A DNA stretch of 6,421 nucleotides from QHWK01 sp035315685 (GCA_035315685.1 DATFXR010000229.1:1-6421), one strand, 5' to 3'; shown: positions 1 to 6,403, numbered from the stretch's first letter. Made by a program: numbers and translations. Notes: generated by a model not told the origin, from the letters alone.

Positions 1-1299
1 GAAGAGATGATCGCGCTTTCGAAGAAGCACACGCTCTTCGAGTGGACGGCGCAGTCGAAGGCGGATCCGATTCCGGTCGCGCGAGCGAAAGGGATCTATT
101 TCTGGACGCCGGAAGGCAAGCGCTTCATCGACTTCAACAGCCAGTTGATGTGCGTGAACATCGGCCACGGCGACGAGCGGGTGATTCGCGCGATCGAGGC
201 TCAGCTCGAGACGTTGGCCTATGCCAACCCGTTTATGGCGACCGAGCCGCGCGCCAGGCTCGGCGCGAAGCTGGCCGAGATCACGCCCGGCGACATCGAT
301 GTCTTCTTCTTCACCAACGGCGGCGCCGAGGCCAACGAGAACGCGGTCAAATTGGCGCGCATGGCCACCGGGCGGCACAAGATCCTCGCGCGCTACCGCT
401 CCTATCACGGCGCGACCGCCGGCAGCATGATGCTCACCGGCGATCCGCGACGCTGGGCGTCGGAGCCTGGCATGCCGGGCGTGGTCCACATCCTCGATCC
501 GTATCACGGCATCGCGCGTGGCTGGGACACCGCGGACGCGTCGCTCGCGATGATCGAGGAAGTGATGCAGCTCGAAGGTCCGCAGACGATTGCGGCGTTC
601 ATCCTCGAGTCAGTGACCGGAACCAACGGAGTCCTGGTACCGCCCGACGGTTACATGCAGGGCGTCCGCGATCTCTGCACGAAATACGGCATCCTCATGA
701 TCTGCGACGAAGTGATGGCCGGCTTCGGCCGCACCGGCGAATGGTTCGCGATCGATCACTGGAAGGTCGTACCCGACATGATCACGATGGCGAAAGGGCT
801 GACCGCCGCCTACGTGCAGCTCGGGGCGGTCGGCATGCGGCGCGCGATCGCCGATCAGTTCCAGGACAAGGTCTTCTACGGCGGCCTCACGTACAACAGC
901 CATCCGCTGGCCTGCGCCGCGGCGCTCGCCAGCATCCGGGTCTACGAAGAGGACCACCTGCTCGAGAACGCGCGCCGGATGGGCGCGGTGATGAAGGATC
1001 TGCATGCCGATCTGGCGCGCCGGCATCCGTCGGTGGGCGCCGCGCGGTCGATCGGGCTGTTCGGGCTGATCGAGCTGGTCCGCGACAAGGCGAAGAAGAC
1101 CCCGCTTGCGCCTTTCAACGGAACGTCGGACGAGATGGCCGCGCTCGCGAAGTTCTTCCGACAGGAAGGACTCTACACGTTCGTTCGGTGGAACACGTTC
1201 TTCACCAATCCGCCGCTGTGCATCACGGAGTCCGAGCTGCGCGAGGCATTCGCGATCATCGATCGAGGGCTGGAGATTACCGATAAAGCGGTGAGTTGA
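1..1299 (+). CDS. Class III PLP-dependent aminotransferase (probably 5'-partial)
   Basis: Cytoplasmic fold-type I transaminase that moves an amino group between an amine or omega-amino acid and a keto acid such as pyruvate. Numbered from the first in-window ATG (position 7): TNGGAEANE at 103-111 supplies the phosphate-binding Gly-Gly-Ala; Y133-H134-G135 is the cofactor-stacking motif; D234 in ICDEVMAGFGRTG binds the PLP ring nitrogen; K263 in MAKGLTAAY is the Schiff-base lysine; T295 in GGLTYNSHP is the residue that contacts phosphate across the dimer. All key residues are present and the 430-residue length is normal. The closest named relatives I would expect are taurine-pyruvate or beta-alanine-pyruvate aminotransferases, but the substrate cannot be read from sequence. 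The frame stays open to base 1 and the six upstream bases hold no properly spaced ribosome site, so the real start is probably outside the window. It ends in TGA 68 nt before the next gene. Confidence 0.93.
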   Translation, partial: EEMIALSKKHTLFEWTAQSKADPIPVARAKGIYFWTPEGKRFIDFNSQLMCVNIGHGDERVIRAIEAQLETLAYANPFMATEPRARLGAKLAEITPGDIDVFFFTNGGAEANENAVKLARMATGRHKILARYRSYHGATAGSMMLTGDPRRWASEPGMPGVVHILDPYHGIARGWDTADASLAMIEEVMQLEGPQTIAAFILESVTGTNGVLVPPDGYMQGVRDLCTKYGILMICDEVMAGFGRTGEWFAIDHWKVVPDMITMAKGLTAAYVQLGAVGMRRAIADQFQDKVFYGGLTYNSHPLACAAALASIRVYEEDHLLENARRMGAVMKDLHADLARRHPSVGAARSIGLFGLIELVRDKAKKTPLAPFNGTSDEMAALAKFFRQEGLYTFVRWNTFFTNPPLCITESELREAFAIIDRGLEITDKAVS

Positions 1300-1300
1300 A

Positions 1301-1356
1301 CTGATCGCTCGGCTTGCCGGCCGAACGCAGCGCGAAGGCTTCAGCCGAGCGGTCGG
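1301..1356 (+). repeat. Imperfect inverted repeat between aminotransferase and DUF6351 gene
   Basis: The arms GATCGCTCGGCT (1303-1314) and AGCCGAGCGGTC (1343-1354) are complementary over 12 positions with one G-U wobble. They extend to 14 pairs if a second wobble (1302/1355) and a C-G pair (1301/1356) are included. The 28-nt loop is itself GC-rich. The structure starts just after the aminotransferase stop and its last pairs touch the GGAGGAG ribosome site of the next gene. It could be a terminator-like hairpin without a U-tract, a processing or translation-control structure, or a dispersed REP-like repeat. No T-run follows, so a classical intrinsic terminator is unlikely. Confidence 0.5.
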
Positions 1357-1361
1357 AGGAG
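1355..1361 (+). promoter_or_regulatory. Ribosome binding site of the DUF6351 gene
   Basis: GGAGGAG lies six bases before the ATG at 1368. This decides the start: an in-frame ATG at 1314 would add 18 charged residues ahead of a good signal peptide and would lie in the arm of the inverted repeat, with no comparable ribosome site. Confidence 0.8.
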
Positions 1362-1367
1362 CGCCCC

Positions 1368-3533
1368 ATGCGATATCTGACCGCGTTTGCCGTCGCTACC
1401 TCCGCAACCGTCTGCCTCGTCGCGGCGATCCCGCGCGCCGCCGGCGATCCGCTGACGATCGCAACGCTGTCGAGCCGCGCCGATCTCGTGAGCGGCGGTG
1501 ATGCGCTCGTCGAGATCAGGAATGCGTCCGCGGCTGCGACGGTAACGGTCACCGTGAACGGCCGCGACGTCAGCCAGCTGTTCCACGCGAATGCCGAGCG
1601 CAAGTCGCTGATCGGACTCGTCGAAGGCCTCACCGTCGGCCGCAATACGATCGCCGCGAAGGCGGGATTGCAATCGGCGCGGCTCGAAGTGACGAACCAC
1701 CCGATCACCGGCCCCATCCTTTCGGGCGAGCACCTGACGCCGTTCGTCTGCAACACCGTTCAGTCCGGCCTCGGCGAGCCGCTCGACGCCGACTGCTCGG
1801 CGAATACGAAGATCGAGTATTTCTACAAGTCCTCGGCGCCCGCCGCGCCGGCCGCCGGCCGCGGACGGGGCGCCGCGGCGGCGTTCAAGCCGCTGAATCC
1901 GGCGGAACCGCGGCCGGCGGATCTCGCCGAGACGACCACCAGCGACGGCAACACGGTGCCGTACATCGTCCGCGTCGAATCGGGAACGATCAACCGTGCG
2001 ATCTACCGCATCGCGATCCTCGACGATCCTTCGCGCGCGGTCGGCGGCCCGTGGACGCCTGGCCCGGCGTGGAATCACGCGTTCATGATGTCGTTCGGCG
2101 GCGGCTGCGGCACCAACTACAACCAGGGCACGAACCAGGCAGTCAGCGCGATCTTCGATCCGGCGGTCTCGCGCGGGTTCGCGCACGCCGTGTCGACGCA
2201 GAACGTCATGCAGCAGCACTGCAACGACGCGCTCTCGGGTGAAGCGCTGATGATGATCAAAGAGCACTTCATCGAGCGCTACGGCATTCCGAAATGGACG
2301 ATGGGATTTGGCGCGTCGGGCGGATCGATCCAGCAGCTGCTGATCGGGCAGAACTATCCGGGTCTGCTCGACGGTCTGCTGCCGAGCCTCACGTTCGCCG
2401 ACTCGATCAGCGTGCGGCCGAGCGTCACCGACTGCCGGCTGCTGTTGAACTACTACAAGAGCGATGCGGCGACGTGGACGAACGGGAAGCAGACCGCGGT
2501 CGAAGGCTATACGCCGGGGACCTGCAACGCGTGGGATCGCAGCTTCATCAACGTCATCGTCGCCGACTTCGCGCAGGGATGCGGCATCCCCAAGGAGCAG
2601 GTGTACGACCCGGCGACCAATCCGAAGGGCGCGCGCTGCACGATGTGGGACACCAACGTCGCCACCTTCGGACGCGATCCGAAGACCGGATTTGCCAGGC
2701 GCTCGCTCGACAACGTCGGCGTGCAGTACGGGTTGAAGGCGCTGACCAGCGGCGCGATCACCGCCGCGGAGTTCATCGATCTCAATCGCAAGATCGGCGG
2801 CTACGACAACGACGGCCATCTCCGCGCCGAGCGCACGGTTGCCGACCCTGACGCAGTGCGGATGGCCTACGCCGCGGGTCGGCTCGATTCGGGCGCCGGC
2901 GGCCTTGGCTCGGTGCCGATCCTTCACTACCGCAGCTACAACGATCCGCTCGGCGACATTCACACCTACGAGCGCGACTTCACCGTGCGGGAACGTCTGA
3001 GAAAGGCGAACGGACGCGTCGACAACCAGGTGATCTGGATTTATCCCAATGGCGGCGCGGCCAGTCTCGGCGCAGTCGTCACCGGCCTCGCCATCGACAC
3101 GATGAGCCGGTGGCTCGACGCGCTGACGAAGGACACCTCGTCTGCGCCGGCGATCGAGAAGATCGTGCGCGCGAAACCGGCAGCGGCCGTCGACGGCTGC
3201 TGGACCGCCGACGGCACCCGGATCGACGAGCCGCTCAGCCTGACCGGGAAAGGCCGCTGCGCCGAGCTCTATCCGCCGCACTCGACGCCGCGGCTCGTCG
3301 CCGGCTCGTCGCTTGCGGACGATGGGCTGAAGTGTCAGTTGAAGCCGATCGACGCCAAGGACTATGCCGGCACGATGAGCGCCGAGGACCTTCAGCAACT
3401 CCGGCAGGTGTTTCCCGGCGGCGTATGCGACTACGCGAAACCAGGCGTCAATCAGCGACCACTCGCCGGGACGTACCTGAAGCTGCCGCTGTCCAGCCCG
3501 ACGCGGACGTCCACGGCTGCCGCGGCACGGTGA
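1368..3533 (+). CDS. Secreted DUF6351 family protein, alpha/beta-hydrolase-like
   Basis: A 721-residue exported protein of unknown substrate. Residues 1-26 form a signal peptide: a short basic start, a hydrophobic Ala/Val/Leu core and an Ala-rich cleavage area. Residues about 27-110 (LSSRADLVSGGDALVEI onward) look like a beta-sandwich with the wording I associate with DUF6351. An Ala/Gly/Arg-rich low-complexity loop follows at about 155-173. The catalytic-like part has a glycine-rich strand, SFGGGCG at 242-248, and a nucleophile-elbow motif, GFGASGGS at 313-320, making S317 the probable nucleophile. D526, D530 and H532 in NDPLGDIHT are candidate acid/base partners, which is inference. Twelve cysteines follow the signal peptide, an even number fitting disulfides in the periplasm or outside. 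The start at 1368 is chosen on ribosome site and signal peptide. An esterase or tannase-like role is possible but not shown. Confidence 0.85.
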   Translation: MRYLTAFAVATSATVCLVAAIPRAAGDPLTIATLSSRADLVSGGDALVEIRNASAAATVTVTVNGRDVSQLFHANAERKSLIGLVEGLTVGRNTIAAKAGLQSARLEVTNHPITGPILSGEHLTPFVCNTVQSGLGEPLDADCSANTKIEYFYKSSAPAAPAAGRGRGAAAAFKPLNPAEPRPADLAETTTSDGNTVPYIVRVESGTINRAIYRIAILDDPSRAVGGPWTPGPAWNHAFMMSFGGGCGTNYNQGTNQAVSAIFDPAVSRGFAHAVSTQNVMQQHCNDALSGEALMMIKEHFIERYGIPKWTMGFGASGGSIQQLLIGQNYPGLLDGLLPSLTFADSISVRPSVTDCRLLLNYYKSDAATWTNGKQTAVEGYTPGTCNAWDRSFINVIVADFAQGCGIPKEQVYDPATNPKGARCTMWDTNVATFGRDPKTGFARRSLDNVGVQYGLKALTSGAITAAEFIDLNRKIGGYDNDGHLRAERTVADPDAVRMAYAAGRLDSGAGGLGSVPILHYRSYNDPLGDIHTYERDFTVRERLRKANGRVDNQVIWIYPNGGAASLGAVVTGLAIDTMSRWLDALTKDTSSAPAIEKIVRAKPAAAVDGCWTADGTRIDEPLSLTGKGRCAELYPPHSTPRLVAGSSLADDGLKCQLKPIDAKDYAGTMSAEDLQQLRQVFPGGVCDYAKPGVNQRPLAGTYLKLPLSSPTRTSTAAAAR

Positions 3534-3541
3534 CCCGCACG

Positions 3542-3567
3542 CTGCGCCACGAACCGTAAAGGCGCAG
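3542..3567 (+). repeat. Small hairpin in the gap before the TPR gene
   Basis: CTGCGCC (3542-3548) and GGCGCAG (3561-3567) are perfectly complementary over seven pairs around a 12-nt loop, six bases before the ATG of the TPR gene. The loop and 3' arm contain the only weak ribosome-site-like bases (AAAGG, 3558-3562), so folding could lower translation. In such GC-rich DNA a seven-pair hairpin can also arise by chance. Confidence 0.3.
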
Positions 3568-3573
3568 GCGCGC

Positions 3574-4305
3574 ATGGGCCTGACCGCGCTGTTCTATCCG
3601 TGGGGAGTTCTGCTCCAGGCGCTGGCGATCGTGCACTTCGTCCGCCGCCGACCGGACAACTACTGGCTCTGGATCATTCTGATCGGCGGCGGCCTCGGCG
3701 CGCTCGTCTACATCGTCGCCGAGGTCCTGCCGGACGTGAATCTGGTCGTCGGCTCGCTCGAGCACTTCGCCCGGCGGCGGCGCATCCGCCTGCTCGAGCA
3801 GGTGATTCTCGACAACCCTGCGATCGGGAATCACGAAGAGCTCGCGGACATCTACCTCGAGGAGGGCAGGTTCGCGCGGGCGCGCGAGCTCTACGACAAG
3901 GTGATCGCCGCGTCGCGATCGGAGTCGCTCGATCCGCTCTACCGCCGCGGCGTCGCCGAGCTGGGGCTCGAGGATTACGCCGCGGCGCGTGCCGATCTCG
4001 AGCACGTCGTCGCAAAGGATCCGAAGTACGACTTCCACCGCGCGATCGCGCTGCTCGCCCACGCGCACAGCCACGGCGGCGATCCGGAGCAAGCGGACGC
4101 GCTGTTCAAGCGCGCGACCGACATTTCGACGCTGTCCGAGACGTACTACAACTACGCGTCGTTTCTCGAGGCTCAGAAGCGGCCCGCCGAGGCGAAAGCG
4201 TGGGCGGAGCGTATTCTCGCCAAGAAGCCGACGATGCCGCGCTACCTGCGGCGCCGCGAGCGTCCATGGTTTCGCAAGGCGAGCGCGCTGCTGAAGCGGC
4301 TGTAG
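3574..4305 (+). CDS. Membrane-anchored tetratricopeptide repeat protein
   Basis: A 243-residue protein with an N-terminal pair of membrane helices and a soluble repeat domain. Helix 1 is about residues 3-23 and helix 2 about 30-49; the stretch from W31 to about P53 resembles the short PLDc_N-type membrane hairpin. The basic run RRRR at 67-70 suggests the repeat domain is cytoplasmic. Four TPR-like helix pairs follow at about 83-116 (EELADIYLEEGRFARARELY), 119-150, 153-187 and 189-220, then a basic tail rich in Arg, Trp and Lys. TPRs are protein-binding scaffolds, and there is no catalytic motif. The gene begins 40 nt after DUF6351 with only a weak ribosome site, consistent with co-transcription or coupling. 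The partner is unknown. No gene name is recognised. Confidence 0.85.
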   Translation: MGLTALFYPWGVLLQALAIVHFVRRRPDNYWLWIILIGGGLGALVYIVAEVLPDVNLVVGSLEHFARRRRIRLLEQVILDNPAIGNHEELADIYLEEGRFARARELYDKVIAASRSESLDPLYRRGVAELGLEDYAAARADLEHVVAKDPKYDFHRAIALLAHAHSHGGDPEQADALFKRATDISTLSETYYNYASFLEAQKRPAEAKAWAERILAKKPTMPRYLRRRERPWFRKASALLKRL

Positions 4306-4306
4306 T

Positions 4307-4324
4307 GTCCGGCTTTAGCCGGAC
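4307..4324. repeat. REP-like palindromic hairpin after the TPR gene
   Basis: GTCCGGCTTTAGCCGGAC forms a perfect seven-pair stem with a TTTA loop, starting two bases after the TPR stop codon. Its complement with flanking bases translates as VRLKPDTT. I recall this peptide as a frequent artefact in predicted proteins of Acidobacteriota, which would make this a unit of a dispersed palindromic repeat; that is memory, not a search result. It could also end or stabilise the upstream transcript. No T-run follows the stem. Confidence 0.6.
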
Positions 4325-4336
4325 CGTGATCGCCAA

Positions 4337-4345
4337 TGGTAGGAT
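4337..4345 (+). promoter_or_regulatory. Extended -10 promoter
   Basis: TGGTAGGAT fits the extended -10 pattern (TG, one base, then TAGGAT), which can work without a good -35. No convincing -35 is seen, and the expected place overlaps the hairpin repeat. Transcription would begin near 4352, a few bases before a GAGGA ribosome site, giving a very short leader. It may drive the small ORF at 4366 and, by read-through, the hydrolase gene at 4550. Confidence 0.4.
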
Positions 4346-4365
4346 GCCGGCCTGCGAGGAATTAC

Positions 4366-4488
4366 ATGCGCACCAGATGGCACCTGATCGTGCTCGCAAC
4401 CAGTGTCGCTGCCGCACCACGATCACTGCGGGGAAGGGATCGTCGTACACGTCGACCTTGGGAGATTGCGCCGACACGACGAGCATGA
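4366..4488 (+). pseudogene. Probable remnant: signal-peptide start of a lost secreted protein
   Basis: A GAGGA ribosome site (4356-4360) is placed five bases before an ATG. The 40-codon ORF begins MRTRWHLIVLATSVAAA, which is a credible export signal: basic start, hydrophobic core, Ala-rich end. The rest (from about residue 18) is a run of Arg and Pro with no fold-like pattern, then TGA. Promoter, ribosome site and signal peptide in correct order, with no mature protein behind them, suggest a gene whose body was lost by deletion or frameshift. A shift into the frame ending at 4513 gives another 30-odd sensible residues but no recognisable domain. Alternatives are a regulatory leader peptide or chance. 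No family is recognised. Confidence 0.3.
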
Positions 4489-4516
4489 ATCGTTCGTCCC
4501 AGCCGTGAGGTGAATG

Positions 4517-4534
4517 CGAGGTTCTAGAACCTCG
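4517..4534. promoter_or_regulatory. Perfect 18-bp palindrome upstream of the hydrolase gene
   Basis: CGAGGTTCTAGAACCTCG is a perfect dyad ending four bases before the GGGAG ribosome site of the hydrolase gene. As DNA it has the form of an operator for a dimeric regulator; as RNA it folds to a seven-pair stem with a CTAG loop next to the ribosome site. It is less GC-rich at its centre than the surroundings, which argues mildly against chance. No regulator family is recognised from the sequence. Confidence 0.45.
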
Positions 4535-4538
4535 TCGC

Positions 4539-4543
4539 GGGAG
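4539..4543 (+). promoter_or_regulatory. Ribosome binding site of the hydrolase gene
   Basis: GGGAG lies six bases before the ATG at 4550. This favours 4550 over the in-frame ATGs at 4544 (no spacing) and 4514 (GAGG only three bases upstream, and it would place a charged stretch before the signal peptide and the palindrome inside the coding region). Confidence 0.65.
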
Positions 4544-4549
4544 ATGCCG

Positions 4550-6403
4550 ATGCGCGTATTCAGCGGACTCGTCGTCGCCGGTGCGGTGCTCGCCCTGCAG
4601 GGCGTCGCGCAGGTGCCTGCGTATTCGTATCGGAAAGTGATGGTGCCGGTGCGCGACGGAGTCAAGCTCGAGACGGTGATCCTGACGCCAACGGACCGGA
4701 AGGGTCCGCTGCCGATTCTGTTTCGCCGATCGCCGTACGGAGTGCCGGCCGACGCCGCCGGCGCTGGCGAGGGCGCGCAGGCGGAGCTGGCGCGCGACGG
4801 CTACATCTTCGTCGTCCAGAATCTGCGCGGGCGGTTCGGATCGGAAGGAACGTTCGAGTTGTCGTCGAGAGCCGATCCCGAGAACCCGAACGCGACCAGC
4901 GAAACGAGCGACGCCTACGACTCGATCGAATGGCTGGTGAAGAACGTCCCGGACAACAACGGCAAGGTTGGCATGATCGGCGTCTCGTACGACGGGCTGA
5001 CGACCGGGATGACGCTGCTCAAGCCGCACCCGGCGCTGAAGGCGATCTCCGAACAGGCGTCTCCAGCCGATCAATGGATGAACGACGACTTCCATCGATA
5101 CGGCGCGCTGCGCGAGAGCTACGCGTTCGAGTACGCGGTGCTGGAGCAGGCGGACAAGAACGCCAACACCAACTTCGATTTCGAGACCTACGACAGCTAC
5201 TCCTGGTATCTGAATCTCGGTCCGCTGTCGAACATCAATGCGAACTACCTGCGCGGCCGGATCCCGTTCTGGAACTCGATCGTGCAGCATCCCGACTACG
5301 ACAGCTTCTGGAAGAACGAGGCATGGGCGGGGACGATCAAGGGCGCGTTCGTGCCGAACCTCAACGTGGCGGGCTTCTGGGACCAGGAAGATCCGTGGGG
5401 ACCGTGGGAGATTTACCGGCGGTCTCAGGTGAGCGATCCGAATCGCTATAACTTCATCGTCGCCGGTCCGTGGTTCCATGGACAGTGGCACAACCTCGAG
5501 GCGGAGTCGATCGGGCTGGTTACCTTCGGTGGCCACGATACGGCGCGCGAATTCCGCGAGACCATCGAGGCGCCGTGGTTCCGCTACTGGCTGCACGGCG
5601 AGGGCGGCAAATTCCCGTGGAAGGCGTCGACGTTCCAGACCGGGTCGAACGCGTGGCGGACGTACGACGCGTGGCCGCCACCGTCGACGCCGACGAAGCT
5701 GTTTCTCCATCCCCGCGGCGCACTCTCGTGGGACGCGCCGAACGCGGGTGACGCCTACACGCAGTACCTATCTGACCCGGCGTCGCCGGTTCCGTATCGT
5801 GTGCGTCCGATCTCGCCGACCTATCCGAATGGCGACTGGCGACGCTGGGAGGTCGCCGATCAGCGCTTCGTCGACGGGCGCCCTGACGTCGCGACGTGGG
5901 TGAGTACGCCGCTCGAACATGATCTCACCGTCACCGGCGAGCTCGCGGCGCAGCTCGTCGCCTCGACGTCAGGCACGGACAGCGACTTCGTCGTCAAACT
6001 GATCGACGTCTATCCCGAGAACGCGCAGAAGAACGCGTGGAGCGCCGACGCCGGTCCGCCGCCGGGCGACTATGCGAAATCGGTCAACGGTTATCAGCTG
6101 CCGATCGCGATGGAGATCCGCCGCGGGCGCTACAACAGCAGCTACGAGCACCCGCAGCCGCTGGTGGCGAACCAGCCAACGGTGTTTGCGATTCCGCTGC
6201 GCAGCCATGACCACGTGTTTCTGAAAGATCACCGGCTGATGGTCCAGGTGCAATCCACCTGGTTCCCGCTGATCGACCGCAACCCGCAGAAGTTCGTGCC
6301 GAGCATCTACGACGCGAAGGCGGAGGACTTCGTCGTGGCGACCGAGCGCATCCACACCTCAGCAGACCATCCGTCGTACATCACCCTGCCGGTGGTGAAG
6401 TGA
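4550..6403 (+). CDS. Secreted CocE/NonD serine hydrolase, alpha-amino-acid ester hydrolase type
   Basis: A 617-residue exported serine hydrolase. Alpha-amino-acid ester hydrolases cleave, and can transfer, acyl groups that carry an alpha-amino group, including side chains of some beta-lactams; their natural substrate is not settled. Residues 1-20 are a signal peptide, with probable cleavage after GVA. The alpha/beta-hydrolase core covers about 30-345: Y63 in RSPYG as oxyanion tyrosine, S146 in GVSYDG as nucleophile, D278 in FWDQED and H310 in GPWFHG completing the triad. D180 in NDDFHRYG plus E280 and D281 form the acidic cluster that binds the substrate amino group. Ser-to-Asp (132) and Asp-to-His (32) spacing fits the structurally known Xanthomonas and Acetobacter enzymes as I remember them. 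A jelly-roll PepX_C-type domain fills about 370-617, including GRYNSSYEHPQP and MVQVQSTWFPL. Length is typical. Calls as plain X-Pro dipeptidyl-peptidase or cocaine esterase are less specific. Confidence 0.9.
   Translation: MRVFSGLVVAGAVLALQGVAQVPAYSYRKVMVPVRDGVKLETVILTPTDRKGPLPILFRRSPYGVPADAAGAGEGAQAELARDGYIFVVQNLRGRFGSEGTFELSSRADPENPNATSETSDAYDSIEWLVKNVPDNNGKVGMIGVSYDGLTTGMTLLKPHPALKAISEQASPADQWMNDDFHRYGALRESYAFEYAVLEQADKNANTNFDFETYDSYSWYLNLGPLSNINANYLRGRIPFWNSIVQHPDYDSFWKNEAWAGTIKGAFVPNLNVAGFWDQEDPWGPWEIYRRSQVSDPNRYNFIVAGPWFHGQWHNLEAESIGLVTFGGHDTAREFRETIEAPWFRYWLHGEGGKFPWKASTFQTGSNAWRTYDAWPPPSTPTKLFLHPRGALSWDAPNAGDAYTQYLSDPASPVPYRVRPISPTYPNGDWRRWEVADQRFVDGRPDVATWVSTPLEHDLTVTGELAAQLVASTSGTDSDFVVKLIDVYPENAQKNAWSADAGPPPGDYAKSVNGYQLPIAMEIRRGRYNSSYEHPQPLVANQPTVFAIPLRSHDHVFLKDHRLMVQVQSTWFPLIDRNPQKFVPSIYDAKAEDFVVATERIHTSADHPSYITLPVVK

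Noticed and set aside
42..1286. 414-codon plus-strand frame within the aminotransferase gene
   Set aside because: Arg/His/Asp-rich frame shadow with no motif; the overlapping frame carries all class III aminotransferase residues.
1314..1367. Upstream in-frame start for the DUF6351 gene
   Set aside because: The added 18 residues are charged and precede a complete signal peptide; the ATG at 1314 sits in a repeat arm without a ribosome site, while 1368 has GGAGGAG at six bases.
1341..3575. 744-codon open frame on the minus strand covering the DUF6351 gene
   Set aside because: It is the antisense shadow of a GC-rich gene. The peptide is dominated by Arg, Ala, Asp and Val with no domain, while the plus strand has a signal peptide, ribosome site and family motifs.
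4307..4324. Intrinsic terminator for the TPR gene
   Set aside because: The stem is good but no T-run follows; a REP-like repeat explains it better, although some effect on the transcript 3' end remains possible.
4514..4549. Upstream in-frame start for the hydrolase gene
   Set aside because: It would put the palindrome in the coding region and a polar stretch in front of the signal peptide, with its purine-rich bases too close to the ATG.
4106..5710. 534-codon open frame on the minus strand across the TPR end, the gap and the hydrolase
   Set aside because: It runs through parts of two real genes and a palindromic repeat and has Arg-rich composition; only the short part within the gap (4402-4506) looked protein-like and is listed separately.
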